From: an uncultured Prevotella sp.
Lineage (GTDB): Bacteria; Bacteroidota; Bacteroidia; Bacteroidales; Bacteroidaceae
Length of the DNA: 13,270 bases
NCBI GenBank assembly: GCA_934183135.1
Contig: CAKPRX010000061.1
Coordinates: forward strand, 1-13,270
Direction: 5' to 3'
Under the pieces are notes generated by a model. The model searched no databases. It worked only from the letters and a program-made list of their open reading frames with translations, and was not told the origin of the DNA. Positions 7,093-12,951 of the stretch are shown here, in pieces. Made by a program: the position numbers and the translations under genes. Position 1 is the first letter of the stretch. Each line of letters opens with the position of its first letter.

Positions 7093-7136
7093 TGCATATT
7101 TATGCAAAACGCGAGGCGAACATGTATAAATATACA
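7093..7136. promoter_or_regulatory. Tandem pair of 14-bp operator-like palindromes
   Basis: TGCATA-TT-TATGCA (7093-7106) and TGTATA-AA-TATACA (7123-7136) are perfect dyads with 2-nt centres, 30 bp apart centre to centre, or roughly three helical turns. The TGnATAwwTATnCA form resembles ArgR-type ARG boxes, which are also often paired. No arginine gene follows, so the identity of any regulator is inference. Confidence 0.4.
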
Positions 7137-7162
7137 GTCGTAACGCCCACTTTTCGGGGCGT

Positions 7163-7176
7163 AATTTCCGGAAATT
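7163..7176. repeat. Perfect 14-bp palindrome
   Basis: AATTTCCGGAAATT is self-complementary over its full length and is followed by TTTTA. Directly before it lies another small hairpin, ACGCCC (7142-7147) with GGGCGT (7156-7161). Together with the tandem dyads upstream this makes a run of four inverted repeats within about 85 bp. It could be protein-binding sites or a weak terminator on the plus strand. Confidence 0.45.
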
Positions 7177-7265
7177 TTTATCAAACCAGGACGATTTTCG
7201 GGGTCATCGGGGCTGTTTCGGGCCATCGTGAGGGCCGTAAAAGTAACAGTATTTTACAAAATAGG

Positions 7266-7283
7266 GGCACTTAGTGCCTTTTT
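7266..7283 (+). terminator. Short hairpin with T-run, possible terminator
   Basis: GGCAC-TTA-GTGCC (7266-7278) is followed at once by TTTTT (7279-7283), the form of a small intrinsic terminator for rightward transcription. A second small stem, GTAAAA (7237-7242) with TTTTAC (7252-7257), sits just before it. If real, it would end a short transcript started near the dyads at 7093-7136. Confidence 0.35.
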
Positions 7284-7344
7284 CGCGTCTATTTTCGGCT
7301 TTTCAGAGGATGATTTTTGGGGTCGCCAAGATGGTCATTTTTTC

Positions 7345-7384
7345 GCTCGCGATGGTCATTACGATTCTAAAGACCGTCGCGAGC
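7345..7384. repeat. 13-bp-stem inverted repeat (40 nt)
   Basis: GCTCGCGATGGTC (7345-7357) pairs with GACCGTCGCGAGC (7372-7384) over 13 bp, with one G-U wobble when read as plus-strand RNA, around a 14-nt loop. It is the strongest hairpin in the spacer after the terminator at 91-140, and has no T-run. A second stem, TTTTCGG (7398-7404) with CCGAAAA (7410-7416), follows 13 nt later. Confidence 0.55.
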
Positions 7385-7503
7385 ACTTTAAAGGTCGTTT
7401 TCGGGTGGTCCGAAAATTGCCGTTTTCCGCACCGCTGTCCCCTCGGCGAGCGTACAGGCAAACGACAGAAGACCGAAACGCCCTCGCCCGATGCCTAAAG
7501 ACC

Positions 7504-7527
7504 GAAAATGTATAAATATACATTTTC
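7504..7527. repeat. 24-nt palindrome with TATAAATATA core
   Basis: The arms GAAAATGTATA (7504-7514) and TATACATTTTC (7517-7527) pair perfectly over 11 bp around AA. Its inner 15 nt, ATGTATAAATATACA, are an exact direct repeat of 7122-7136. It could be an operator or part of an AT-rich promoter. Confidence 0.5.
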
Positions 7528-7559
7528 AGAAAAAACTTTACGATACGTGCCGGAACTTT

Positions 7560-7595
7560 AAAGGTAAAAAGGTAAAAGGGTAAAAAAGTAAAAGG
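7560..7595 (+). repeat. A/G-rich heptad repeat, copy B (36 nt)
   Basis: Tandem units of AAAAGGT or AAAAGGG with a 7-nt period. It is the inverted partner of 7739-7774, with about 33 of 36 positions matching by hand alignment. The two arms, 143 bp apart, could pair into a long stem in a transcript from either strand. Confidence 0.8.
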
Positions 7596-7722
7596 AGTTG
7601 CTGGGCGACTATGACGACAGAAGGGAAGAACGCTCACTGCGCTCACGCTCGCTATCGCCCGCCTTCAGAAAGCCTGGTCTGCCCACAGGGAGATGCTTTT
7701 TACTTTTACCTTTCGCAGTGTT

Positions 7723-7775
7723 TTTGTCTTTCGCAGCGCTTTTTACCTTTTTACCCTTTTGCCTTTTTACCTTTC
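7723..7775 (-). repeat. A/G-rich heptad repeat, copy C, inverted
   Basis: Lies directly after the M16 stop, so on that gene's strand it has the same A/G-rich sense as copy A has after the WbqC-like gene. It contains the 17-nt word shared with copy A (plus-strand positions 7728-7744). Further down on the minus strand, CTGCGAAAGGTAAAA (plus positions 7704-7718) repeats the piece seen at 6891-6905. Confidence 0.85.
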
Positions 7776-7779
7776 ATTA

Positions 7780-9072
7780 TTATTGGTAGATGAGCGTAGT
7801 CATGCGCTGCGGGTCCAGTATGTCCTGCGCCACATCCTGTAGCTGCTGTGCCGTTACCGCATCGATACGCTGGTACAGCCGCGCCACGTCTTTCTCCCAC
7901 CCGTAGTGTAGGAAACTCTTGCCGCAGTCGAGGGCGAAGTTCTCGCGGTTGTCGCACGAGATGCCTATCTGCCCTTTGAGCTGACGCTTGGCGTTGGCCA
8001 GCTGCGTGGGGCTGAGTACATGGTCGCACACACGGTCAAGCTCGTGGCGCACCAGGCGCAGACAGCGCTTCACGTCGTGCGGGTCGCAGCCGAAGTACAC
8101 ACCCCACAGCCCCGTGTCGCCATAGCTCACCATGGAGCTCTCTACGGTGTACACCAGGCCGTGGCGTTCGCGCAGGTTGGTGTTGAGGCGCGAGTTCATG
8201 CCAGGGCCGCCTAAGATGTTGTTGAGCACAAAGAGCGCTACGCGGCGGCTGTCATGTGCGGAGTAAGCCCGGCTGCCCGTCATGACATGGGCCTGGTGGG
8301 TATGGCGGTTGTGTACGATAAGCCGAGGCTCATGGTCGGTGAAATCGCCGTTTTTGGCCGTTTCGGGGGCTTCTGTATGGTCTGGCTTATGGCTGCCGTA
8401 TGTGTCATCGCCCTTTCGCTCTGACGGCTTGGCCCCGCAGTAGGCTACCGTGCAGCCAAAGGCGCGGCAGAGCATCCGGGTAAGTAGGCCGAAGTCTATG
8501 CAGCCATCGGCGAAGAACACCGCATTGTCCGGCCTGTAGTACTGGCGCGTAAAGCGCTGCGCGTCGGCCGTGACGAAGCGGCGCACACGGTCGGCCTCGC
8601 CCAGGATGTTGTGGCCTAAGGGGTGACGGTCAAAGACCAGGTTCTCGAACTCATCGTAGATAAGCTCGGCCGGGCTGTCGTTGTAGCTCTCTATCTCGTC
8701 GCAGATTATCTCTACCTCCTTGTCTATCTCCTGCTGCGGAAAGGTAGAGTGGAATACTATGTCGGCCAGCAGGTCTACAGCCTTGCCGAGGTGGTCGCTC
8801 AGTACGGCCGCGTAGTAGAAGGTGTCTTCCTTGTTGGTAAAGGCGTTGAGGTCGCCGCCCACACGCTCCAGGCAGTTGATGATGTGGCACGCCCGTCGCC
8901 GCCCGGTACCCTTGAACGATACGTGCTCGCAGAAGTGGGCCAGCCCCTCGTCGCCCGGGGCCTCGTGGCGCGATCCGGCAGCTATGCCAAATCCGCAGTA
9001 GACCACGGCCGACGCTGAGGAGCGGTGTATGACCCGCAGACCGTTGGTCAGTGTACATGTATTATAATCCAT
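7780..9072 (-). CDS. M16 family zinc metallopeptidase
   Basis: A 430-residue single-chain M16B-type peptidase, related to mitochondrial processing peptidase beta and PqqL-like proteins. The inverted zinc motif is HFCEH (46-50): His46 and His50 bind zinc and Glu49 is the catalytic base. The third ligand Glu126 lies 76 residues on, in the expected place. NAFTNKEDTFYYAAV (76-90) is also typical. The inactive second half has NNILGGPGMNSRL (284-296) and RERHGLVYTV (301-310) for substrate binding. A charged linker of about 37 residues (214-250) joins the halves. No signal peptide is seen, so a cytosolic role in peptide turnover is likely. ATG 9072 is chosen because MDYNTCTLTNGLRVI is the family's first strand; an open extension to 9357 would run through the divergent promoter and into pfkB. 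A -7-like TAATTTTG lies 10 nt upstream. Confidence 0.93.
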   Translation of the reverse strand: MDYNTCTLTNGLRVIHRSSASAVVYCGFGIAAGSRHEAPGDEGLAHFCEHVSFKGTGRRRACHIINCLERVGGDLNAFTNKEDTFYYAAVLSDHLGKAVDLLADIVFHSTFPQQEIDKEVEIICDEIESYNDSPAELIYDEFENLVFDRHPLGHNILGEADRVRRFVTADAQRFTRQYYRPDNAVFFADGCIDFGLLTRMLCRAFGCTVAYCGAKPSERKGDDTYGSHKPDHTEAPETAKNGDFTDHEPRLIVHNRHTHQAHVMTGSRAYSAHDSRRVALFVLNNILGGPGMNSRLNTNLRERHGLVYTVESSMVSYGDTGLWGVYFGCDPHDVKRCLRLVRHELDRVCDHVLSPTQLANAKRQLKGQIGISCDNRENFALDCGKSFLHYGWEKDVARLYQRIDAVTAQQLQDVAQDILDPQRMTTLIYQ

Positions 9073-9081
9073 AAGCTGATG

Positions 9082-9089
9082 CAAAATTA
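9082..9089 (-). promoter_or_regulatory. Putative -7 element for the M16 gene
   Basis: On the minus strand this reads TAATTTTG, an exact TAnnTTTG match. The -33 partner is poor: TTTG on the minus strand at 9114-9117 is 24 bp away, longer than usual. If used, transcription would start only a few nucleotides before the ATG at 9072, giving a nearly leaderless mRNA. Confidence 0.45.
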
Positions 9090-9100
9090 CCGCTTTTTGC

Positions 9101-9131
9101 TTTGATAATTGCGCAAAAATTCGGATATTTG
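9101..9131 (+). promoter_or_regulatory. Putative promoter of the pfkB operon
   Basis: TTTG (9101-9104) and GATATTTG (9124-9131, seven of eight matches to TAnnTTTG) are 19 bp apart, which is good Bacteroidetes -33/-7 spacing. The expected start site leaves a leader of about 10 nt before ATG 9149. It lies in the 76-bp divergent spacer shared with the M16 gene, so the two promoters are interleaved. Confidence 0.5.
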
Positions 9132-9148
9132 CAACAAAATAGCTATCT

Positions 9149-10090
9149 ATGCGCAGAGTAATCGGAATAGGGGAGACTATCCTCGACATTGTATTCAGGG
9201 ATGGCGTCCCCACCGGTGCCTTTCCCGGCGGGTCGGTCTTTAACGCCCTCGTGTCGCTGGGCCGCTGTGGGGCGAGTACCGCCCTTGTTACAGAGACTGG
9301 CAGCGACCGTATCGGCGACACGGTGGTGAACTTTATGGCCGACAATGGTATTGACACCCGTTACGTGGGCCGTTTCGCCAGCGGCCAGTCGCCCGTCTCC
9401 CTGGCCTTCCTGGACCAGGCCAACGATGCCCAGTACCTCTTCTATAAAGACCGCCAGGTAGAACACCAGGACTATACGTACCCTGACATCCAGGCCGACG
9501 ATATCGTGGTGTTCGGCTCTTATTTCGCTGTCGACCCGGCCGTGCGCAGCCAGGTGACCGGTCTGCTCGACTATGCCCGCGACCGTGGGGCCATCCTCTA
9601 CTACGACGTTAATTTTCGCCCATCTCATCGGAGCGACATCATGAAGATTACCCCTAATCTGCTGGACAACCTGGACTATGCCGACGTGGTTAGGGGCAGT
9701 ATAGACGACTTTGAGACGCTGTACCGCAAGACCGATCCGGCCGCCATCTACAAGGCCGAGGTGTCGTTCTACTGCAAGCGGTTCATCTGTACGCAGGGCG
9801 CAGAGTCTACGGTGGTGCAGGCCGACGGCGGGTTCAGCCGGGAGTACCCCACGGCCAGTGGCGAGGTGGTGAGCACCATCGGGGCCGGCGATAATTTTAA
9901 TGCCGGGTTTGTCTTCGCACTGCTGCGCGACGGCATTACCCGGGCCGACATCACGGCCGGGCTGGCGCCCGCCCAGTGGGACGCGCTGGTGACGACGGCC
10001 CAGCAGTTTGCCGCCGAGAGTTGCAAGAGTATATATAATTATGTGTCGCCTGCTTTTGGCAAGCAGATGTCGGCATACCTTAATAAATAA
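9149..10090 (+). CDS. PfkB family carbohydrate kinase, probably fructokinase
   Basis: ATP-dependent cytosolic sugar kinase of the PfkB/ribokinase family, 313 residues, standard length. The N-terminus MRRVIGIGETILDIVF is the family's first strand. FPGGSVFNALVSLGR (25-39) is the sugar-binding Gly-Gly motif with its following helix. YYDVNFRPSH (151-160) matches the conserved D-x-N-x-R strand. STIGAGDNFNAGF (242-254) is the PfkB signature 2 with anion hole and catalytic base Asp248. Overall it resembles Bacteroidales proteins annotated as fructokinase, but substrate cannot be read from sequence alone; ribokinase, adenosine-kinase-like or KdgK-like specificities are possible. It is first in a plus-strand run, 5 nt before the flavodiiron gene, and is divergent from M16. 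Confidence 0.9.
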   Translation: MRRVIGIGETILDIVFRDGVPTGAFPGGSVFNALVSLGRCGASTALVTETGSDRIGDTVVNFMADNGIDTRYVGRFASGQSPVSLAFLDQANDAQYLFYKDRQVEHQDYTYPDIQADDIVVFGSYFAVDPAVRSQVTGLLDYARDRGAILYYDVNFRPSHRSDIMKITPNLLDNLDYADVVRGSIDDFETLYRKTDPAAIYKAEVSFYCKRFICTQGAESTVVQADGGFSREYPTASGEVVSTIGAGDNFNAGFVFALLRDGITRADITAGLAPAQWDALVTTAQQFAAESCKSIYNYVSPAFGKQMSAYLNK

Positions 10091-10095
10091 GCAAG

Positions 10096-11292
10096 ATGAT
10101 GAAAGAAATTAAGAACAAGGTTTATTATGTGGGTGTCAACGACCGCAACAAGTCGCTCTTTGAGGGTCTGTGGCCGCTTCCTTACGGCGTGTCGTACAAC
10201 GCTTACCTCATCGACGACGACCGGGTGTGTCTCGTCGATACGGTCGAGGTCGACTTCTTCTCTCAGTTTATCGAGAACATCCATGAAGTAATCGGCGACC
10301 GTCCTATCGACTATCTGGTGGTCAACCACATGGAACCCGACCACAGCGGCTCTATCGCCCTGCTCCGTAAGTACTATCCAGGCATAACCGTCATTGGCAA
10401 CAAGAAGACCTTTGGCATGCTCTCGGGCTTCTACGGGGTCAAAGACCAGGAGAAAGAGGTCAAAAACGGCGATTCCATCGACCTCGGCCACCATACACTC
10501 AACTTCTACCTCACCCCGATGGTTCACTGGCCCGAGACGATGGTCACCTACGACACCACGGACCGCATCCTCTTCAGCGGCGACGCCTTCGGTTGCTTTG
10601 GCGCGCTCAACGGTGGCTACCTGGACGACCGTATCGACACCGGCTGGTGCTGGGACGAGATGCGCCGTTACTATTCCAACATCGTGGGCAAGTACGGCAT
10701 CCCCGTTCAGAACGCTCTGAAGAAGCTGGCCGGCATCCCCATCGACTATATATGCTCTACCCATGGCCCCGTGTGGCATCAGTATGTGCCCGAGGTGGTG
10801 GCCATGTACGACACCATGAGCCGCTATCAGGCAGAGACGGGCCTGGTCATCTGCTATGGTACCATGTATGGCAACACGGAGCGCATGGCCGAGGTGATAG
10901 CGGCTGCCGCCTCTGAGGCAGGCGTCCGCAACATCTGTATGTACAACGTGTCTAAGACACACCATTCCTATATACTGCGCGACGTGTTCAGGTATCGCGG
11001 GCTGATAGTGGGTGCGCCCACCTACAATGCCGGCCTGTATCACGAGATGGACGTGCTGCTGGCCGAGATAGCCAACCGCGATGTCAAGGATCGCTTGTTA
11101 GGCTGGTTCGGTAGCTATGCGTGGGCCGGAAAGGCTGTACAGAAGATAGGGGAGTGGAATGACACCCGGCTGCACTTCACGCCGGTAGGCGAGCCTGTCG
11201 AGATGAAGCAGGCGCTTACTGCTGAGACCAGGGCACAGTGCGAGGCGCTGGGACGGGCCATGGCCGAAAAGCTGCTGGCGCATGAGGAATAA
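10096..11292 (+). CDS. Flavodiiron protein (FprA type, class A)
   Basis: Cytosolic flavodiiron protein that reduces O2 to water and/or NO to N2O, protecting anaerobes. In 398 residues it has a metallo-beta-lactamase-like domain (about 1-245) and a flavodoxin domain (about 248-396). All diiron ligands are present: HMEPDH (His78, Glu80, Asp82, His83), VHWPE (His144), SGDAFG (Asp163) and STHGP (His223). The FMN phosphate loop is YGTMYGNTERMAE (254-266), and GAPTYNAGLY (306-315) and WFGSYAWAG (337-345) are the other flavin contacts. There is no rubredoxin or flavin-reductase extension, so it is class A and needs a separate electron donor, not found in this window. Two adjacent ATGs (10096 and 10099) can serve as start. 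It lies 5 nt after pfkB and overlaps the menA-like gene by 11 nt. Confidence 0.96.
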   Translation: MMKEIKNKVYYVGVNDRNKSLFEGLWPLPYGVSYNAYLIDDDRVCLVDTVEVDFFSQFIENIHEVIGDRPIDYLVVNHMEPDHSGSIALLRKYYPGITVIGNKKTFGMLSGFYGVKDQEKEVKNGDSIDLGHHTLNFYLTPMVHWPETMVTYDTTDRILFSGDAFGCFGALNGGYLDDRIDTGWCWDEMRRYYSNIVGKYGIPVQNALKKLAGIPIDYICSTHGPVWHQYVPEVVAMYDTMSRYQAETGLVICYGTMYGNTERMAEVIAAAASEAGVRNICMYNVSKTHHSYILRDVFRYRGLIVGAPTYNAGLYHEMDVLLAEIANRDVKDRLLGWFGSYAWAGKAVQKIGEWNDTRLHFTPVGEPVEMKQALTAETRAQCEALGRAMAEKLLAHEE

Positions 11293-12220
11293 GCGTACGC
11301 TGAGGGACTGGGTTATAGCGCTGCGCCCCTGGTCGTTTCCCACGTCGGGCATACCTGTGGTGGCCACCTTGGCTTATCTGCTGTTTGCCCTGTCGCACGG
11401 CGATGCCGGCACGGGCGCGCTGGCATCGGCCGACTGGCTCAACGGGGTGCTGAGCATCGTGATGCTGATGGTGCTCCACGCCGGTGGCAACCTGGTGAGC
11501 GACTACTATGACCATATCCATAAGGTCGATATGCCTGGCGGCCCCAACGGGGTGACATGGATAGATTCGGGGCTGTTCGCTCCGCGCGAGATACTGCGCT
11601 ACGGGCTGGCCATGCTGGCCGTCGGGGCGCTCCTGGGACTGTATATTCTGTCGCGCTCCAGCCTTGAGGTGCTGTGGATAGGCGTGCTGGCGGTGGCCTT
11701 GCCGCTGCTGTACCCCTGGCTCAAGGCCCATGCCCTGGGCGATGTCGATGTACTGCTGAGCTTTGCCATCCTGCCGGCCCTGGGAACCTGCTTTGTGGTT
11801 ACGGGCAGCTATCACCCGGAGATAATCGTGCTCTGCCTGCCTTACGGGCTGCTCACGGTGTCTATACTGCATGTCAACAACACCCGCGACAGGGCCAACG
11901 ACCGGCGGGCGGGGCTCTGCACACTGCCCCTGCTTACGGGCTGGCGCACCGCGTGCCGGGTGTATGTGGCCGAGCAGGTGTTGCCTTATCTGCTGGTACT
12001 CGTCTTTGTGGCCTGTGGCTTCGGCGACCGGCCGTCGGTGGCCTGTCTGTTGCTCACCTTTGCCTCGCTGCCTATGGCCCTGCGCAATATACGCGCCATT
12101 ACCGCTGCCCGGACCGAGGAAGAGCAGCATATCGGGACCCTTGACCAGCAGTCGGCCCAGTTACAGTTGGCCTTTGGCCTGTTCTATACCGTGGGCTTTG
12201 CCGTGGCGGCCGTCTGGTAA
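11282..12220 (+). CDS. menA: UbiA family prenyltransferase, MenA-like
   Basis: Polytopic membrane prenyltransferase; the best match is 1,4-dihydroxy-2-naphthoate polyprenyltransferase, which makes demethylmenaquinone. In 312 residues there are about eight hydrophobic segments. The N-terminal WVIALRPWSFPTSGIPV (10-26) is MenA-like. The first Asp-rich motif is GGNLVSDYYDHIHKVD (68-83), with Asn70, Asp74 and Asp77 binding Mg-diphosphate. The second is NNTRDRANDRRAG (199-211), with Asp203 and Asp207. No other menaquinone genes are in the window, so another UbiA substrate is possible, although NLVSDYYD and the N-terminal motif favour MenA. The start overlaps the flavodiiron stop by 11 nt, so the two are coupled in translation. 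It fits an anaerobe using menaquinone for fumarate respiration. Confidence 0.85.
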   Translation: MRNKRTLRDWVIALRPWSFPTSGIPVVATLAYLLFALSHGDAGTGALASADWLNGVLSIVMLMVLHAGGNLVSDYYDHIHKVDMPGGPNGVTWIDSGLFAPREILRYGLAMLAVGALLGLYILSRSSLEVLWIGVLAVALPLLYPWLKAHALGDVDVLLSFAILPALGTCFVVTGSYHPEIIVLCLPYGLLTVSILHVNNTRDRANDRRAGLCTLPLLTGWRTACRVYVAEQVLPYLLVLVFVACGFGDRPSVACLLLTFASLPMALRNIRAITAARTEEEQHIGTLDQQSAQLQLAFGLFYTVGFAVAAVW

Positions 12221-12247
12221 AGCAGTGTAACCATCATTCAGAATACG

Positions 12248-12883
12248 ATGAAATCGGATAAAACAACACCTGTTAGACTTTGGGGGGCCGTAGTGGTGGC
12301 CGCCGTGCTGTGGTTTGTCATGTTCTCGCCCTGGACGGCTCCGCGTGTCAATTTCTGGTACACCATGACCTTCTCGGCCGTGGTGCTCACCACCTTGGCC
12401 ACCCTCTCGTGCCGAGAGTGTGTCACCACGCTGCGCTTTACCCTCGGGCAGATAGTGGCGGGTGTGGCCATAGCGGCCGTGCTGTGGGCTGTCTTCTGGG
12501 TGGGCGACAAGGTGTCGCAGCTCATGTTCAGCTTTGCCCGGCCCGAGGTCGACATGATATACGGGATGAAGACGGGCACCGACCCCACCGTGGTGGGTCT
12601 GTTGCTGTTGCTCATCATCGGCCCGGCAGAGGAACTGTTCTGGCGCGGGTTTGTCCAGCGCGGCCTGTCGGCTCGCTGGGGAGCCGACGCAGCCTTTGCG
12701 GTTACCCTGGTGCTGTACACGGTTATCCACATGTGGGCCTTCAACGTCATGCTGCTGCTGGCTGCTCTCGTGGTAGGTGGCTGCTGGGGATTTCTCTATC
12801 GGTTGCGGCCACAGGCGTTGCCCGCTCTCATCGTGTCGCATGCCGTGTGGGACGTGTGCGCCTTCGTGCTTTTCCCTTTTTAG
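12248..12883 (+). CDS. CPBP family intramembrane glutamic endopeptidase
   Basis: Membrane protein of the CPBP (Abi, CAAX/Rce1-like) family, 211 residues with about six hydrophobic segments. Motif 1 is GPAEELFWRGFVQRG (125-139), with Glu128, Glu129 and Arg133. Motif 2 is YTVIHMWAFN (157-166), with His161. Motif 3 is VSHAVWDV (196-203), with His198 and Asp202. All expected catalytic residues are present, so it is probably active. Bacterial members have been linked to bacteriocin self-immunity and protein maturation, but the substrate here is unknown. It follows the MenA-like gene by 27 nt on the same strand, so it is probably cotranscribed. Confidence 0.9.
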   Translation: MKSDKTTPVRLWGAVVVAAVLWFVMFSPWTAPRVNFWYTMTFSAVVLTTLATLSCRECVTTLRFTLGQIVAGVAIAAVLWAVFWVGDKVSQLMFSFARPEVDMIYGMKTGTDPTVVGLLLLLIIGPAEELFWRGFVQRGLSARWGADAAFAVTLVLYTVIHMWAFNVMLLLAALVVGGCWGFLYRLRPQALPALIVSHAVWDVCAFVLFPF

Positions 12884-12909
12884 CATTGTGGGCTCGTTAT
12901 CCGGAGCGG

Positions 12910-12923
12910 TATATAAATATATA
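12910..12923. promoter_or_regulatory. TATATAAATATATA dyad before the symporter gene
   Basis: A perfect dyad (TATATA-AA-TATATA) lies in the 68-bp gap between the CPBP and symporter genes and shares the TATAAATATA core seen at 7123-7136 and 7511-7520. AAGGAG follows at 12924. It may be an AT-rich promoter element for the symporter. No good TAnnTTTG box is visible nearby. Confidence 0.3.
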
Positions 12924-12951
12924 AGGAGAAACCTAAAAAGCTACAGAGCTT

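Larger units (their letters stand above)
6881..7779. other. 899-bp spacer with repeats and palindromes, no credible gene
   Basis: This lies between the convergent ends of the WbqC-like and M16 genes. Open frames of 60-95 codons exist on both strands, but none has recognisable motifs, and many are built from the repeats. The edges and the stretch near 7560 are heptad-periodic A/G-rich repeats. The middle (7090-7530) contains at least nine short inverted repeats, listed separately where strong. TTTTCGG-type words recur throughout, and GATGGTCATT is repeated at 7330-7339 and 7351-7360. It could be a non-coding RNA locus, a regulatory remnant, or degenerate DNA. Confidence 0.7.

Noticed and set aside
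7014..7274. 86-codon plus-strand ORF in the spacer
   Set aside because: It runs through the palindromes and shows no recognisable domain or credible ribosome binding site.
7228..7515. 95-codon plus-strand ORF in the spacer, and the 95-codon minus-strand ORF at 7359-7646
   Set aside because: Both are composed largely of repeat and palindrome sequence, lack motifs and overlap each other antisense.
6881..7779. CRISPR array
   Set aside because: The repeats are 7-nt periodic and inverted rather than 25-40-nt direct repeats with unique spacers, and no cas genes are near.
9073..9357. N-terminal extension of the M16 gene to 9357
   Set aside because: It would overlap the start of pfkB on the opposite strand and the promoter region. 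The M16 fold begins at the ATG at 9072.
10039..11043. 334-codon minus-strand open frame opposite the flavodiiron gene
   Set aside because: The opposite strand has all flavodiiron ligands; this frame is a codon-bias shadow.
11216..12130. 304-codon minus-strand open frame opposite the MenA-like gene
   Set aside because: Gln/His/Arg-rich composition is typical of the antisense of a membrane protein; no motifs.
12100..12883. CPBP gene as an abortive-infection (Abi) phage-defence gene
   Set aside because: The family was once called Abi, but no defence partners are present and the context is metabolic; nothing in the sequence supports phage defence.
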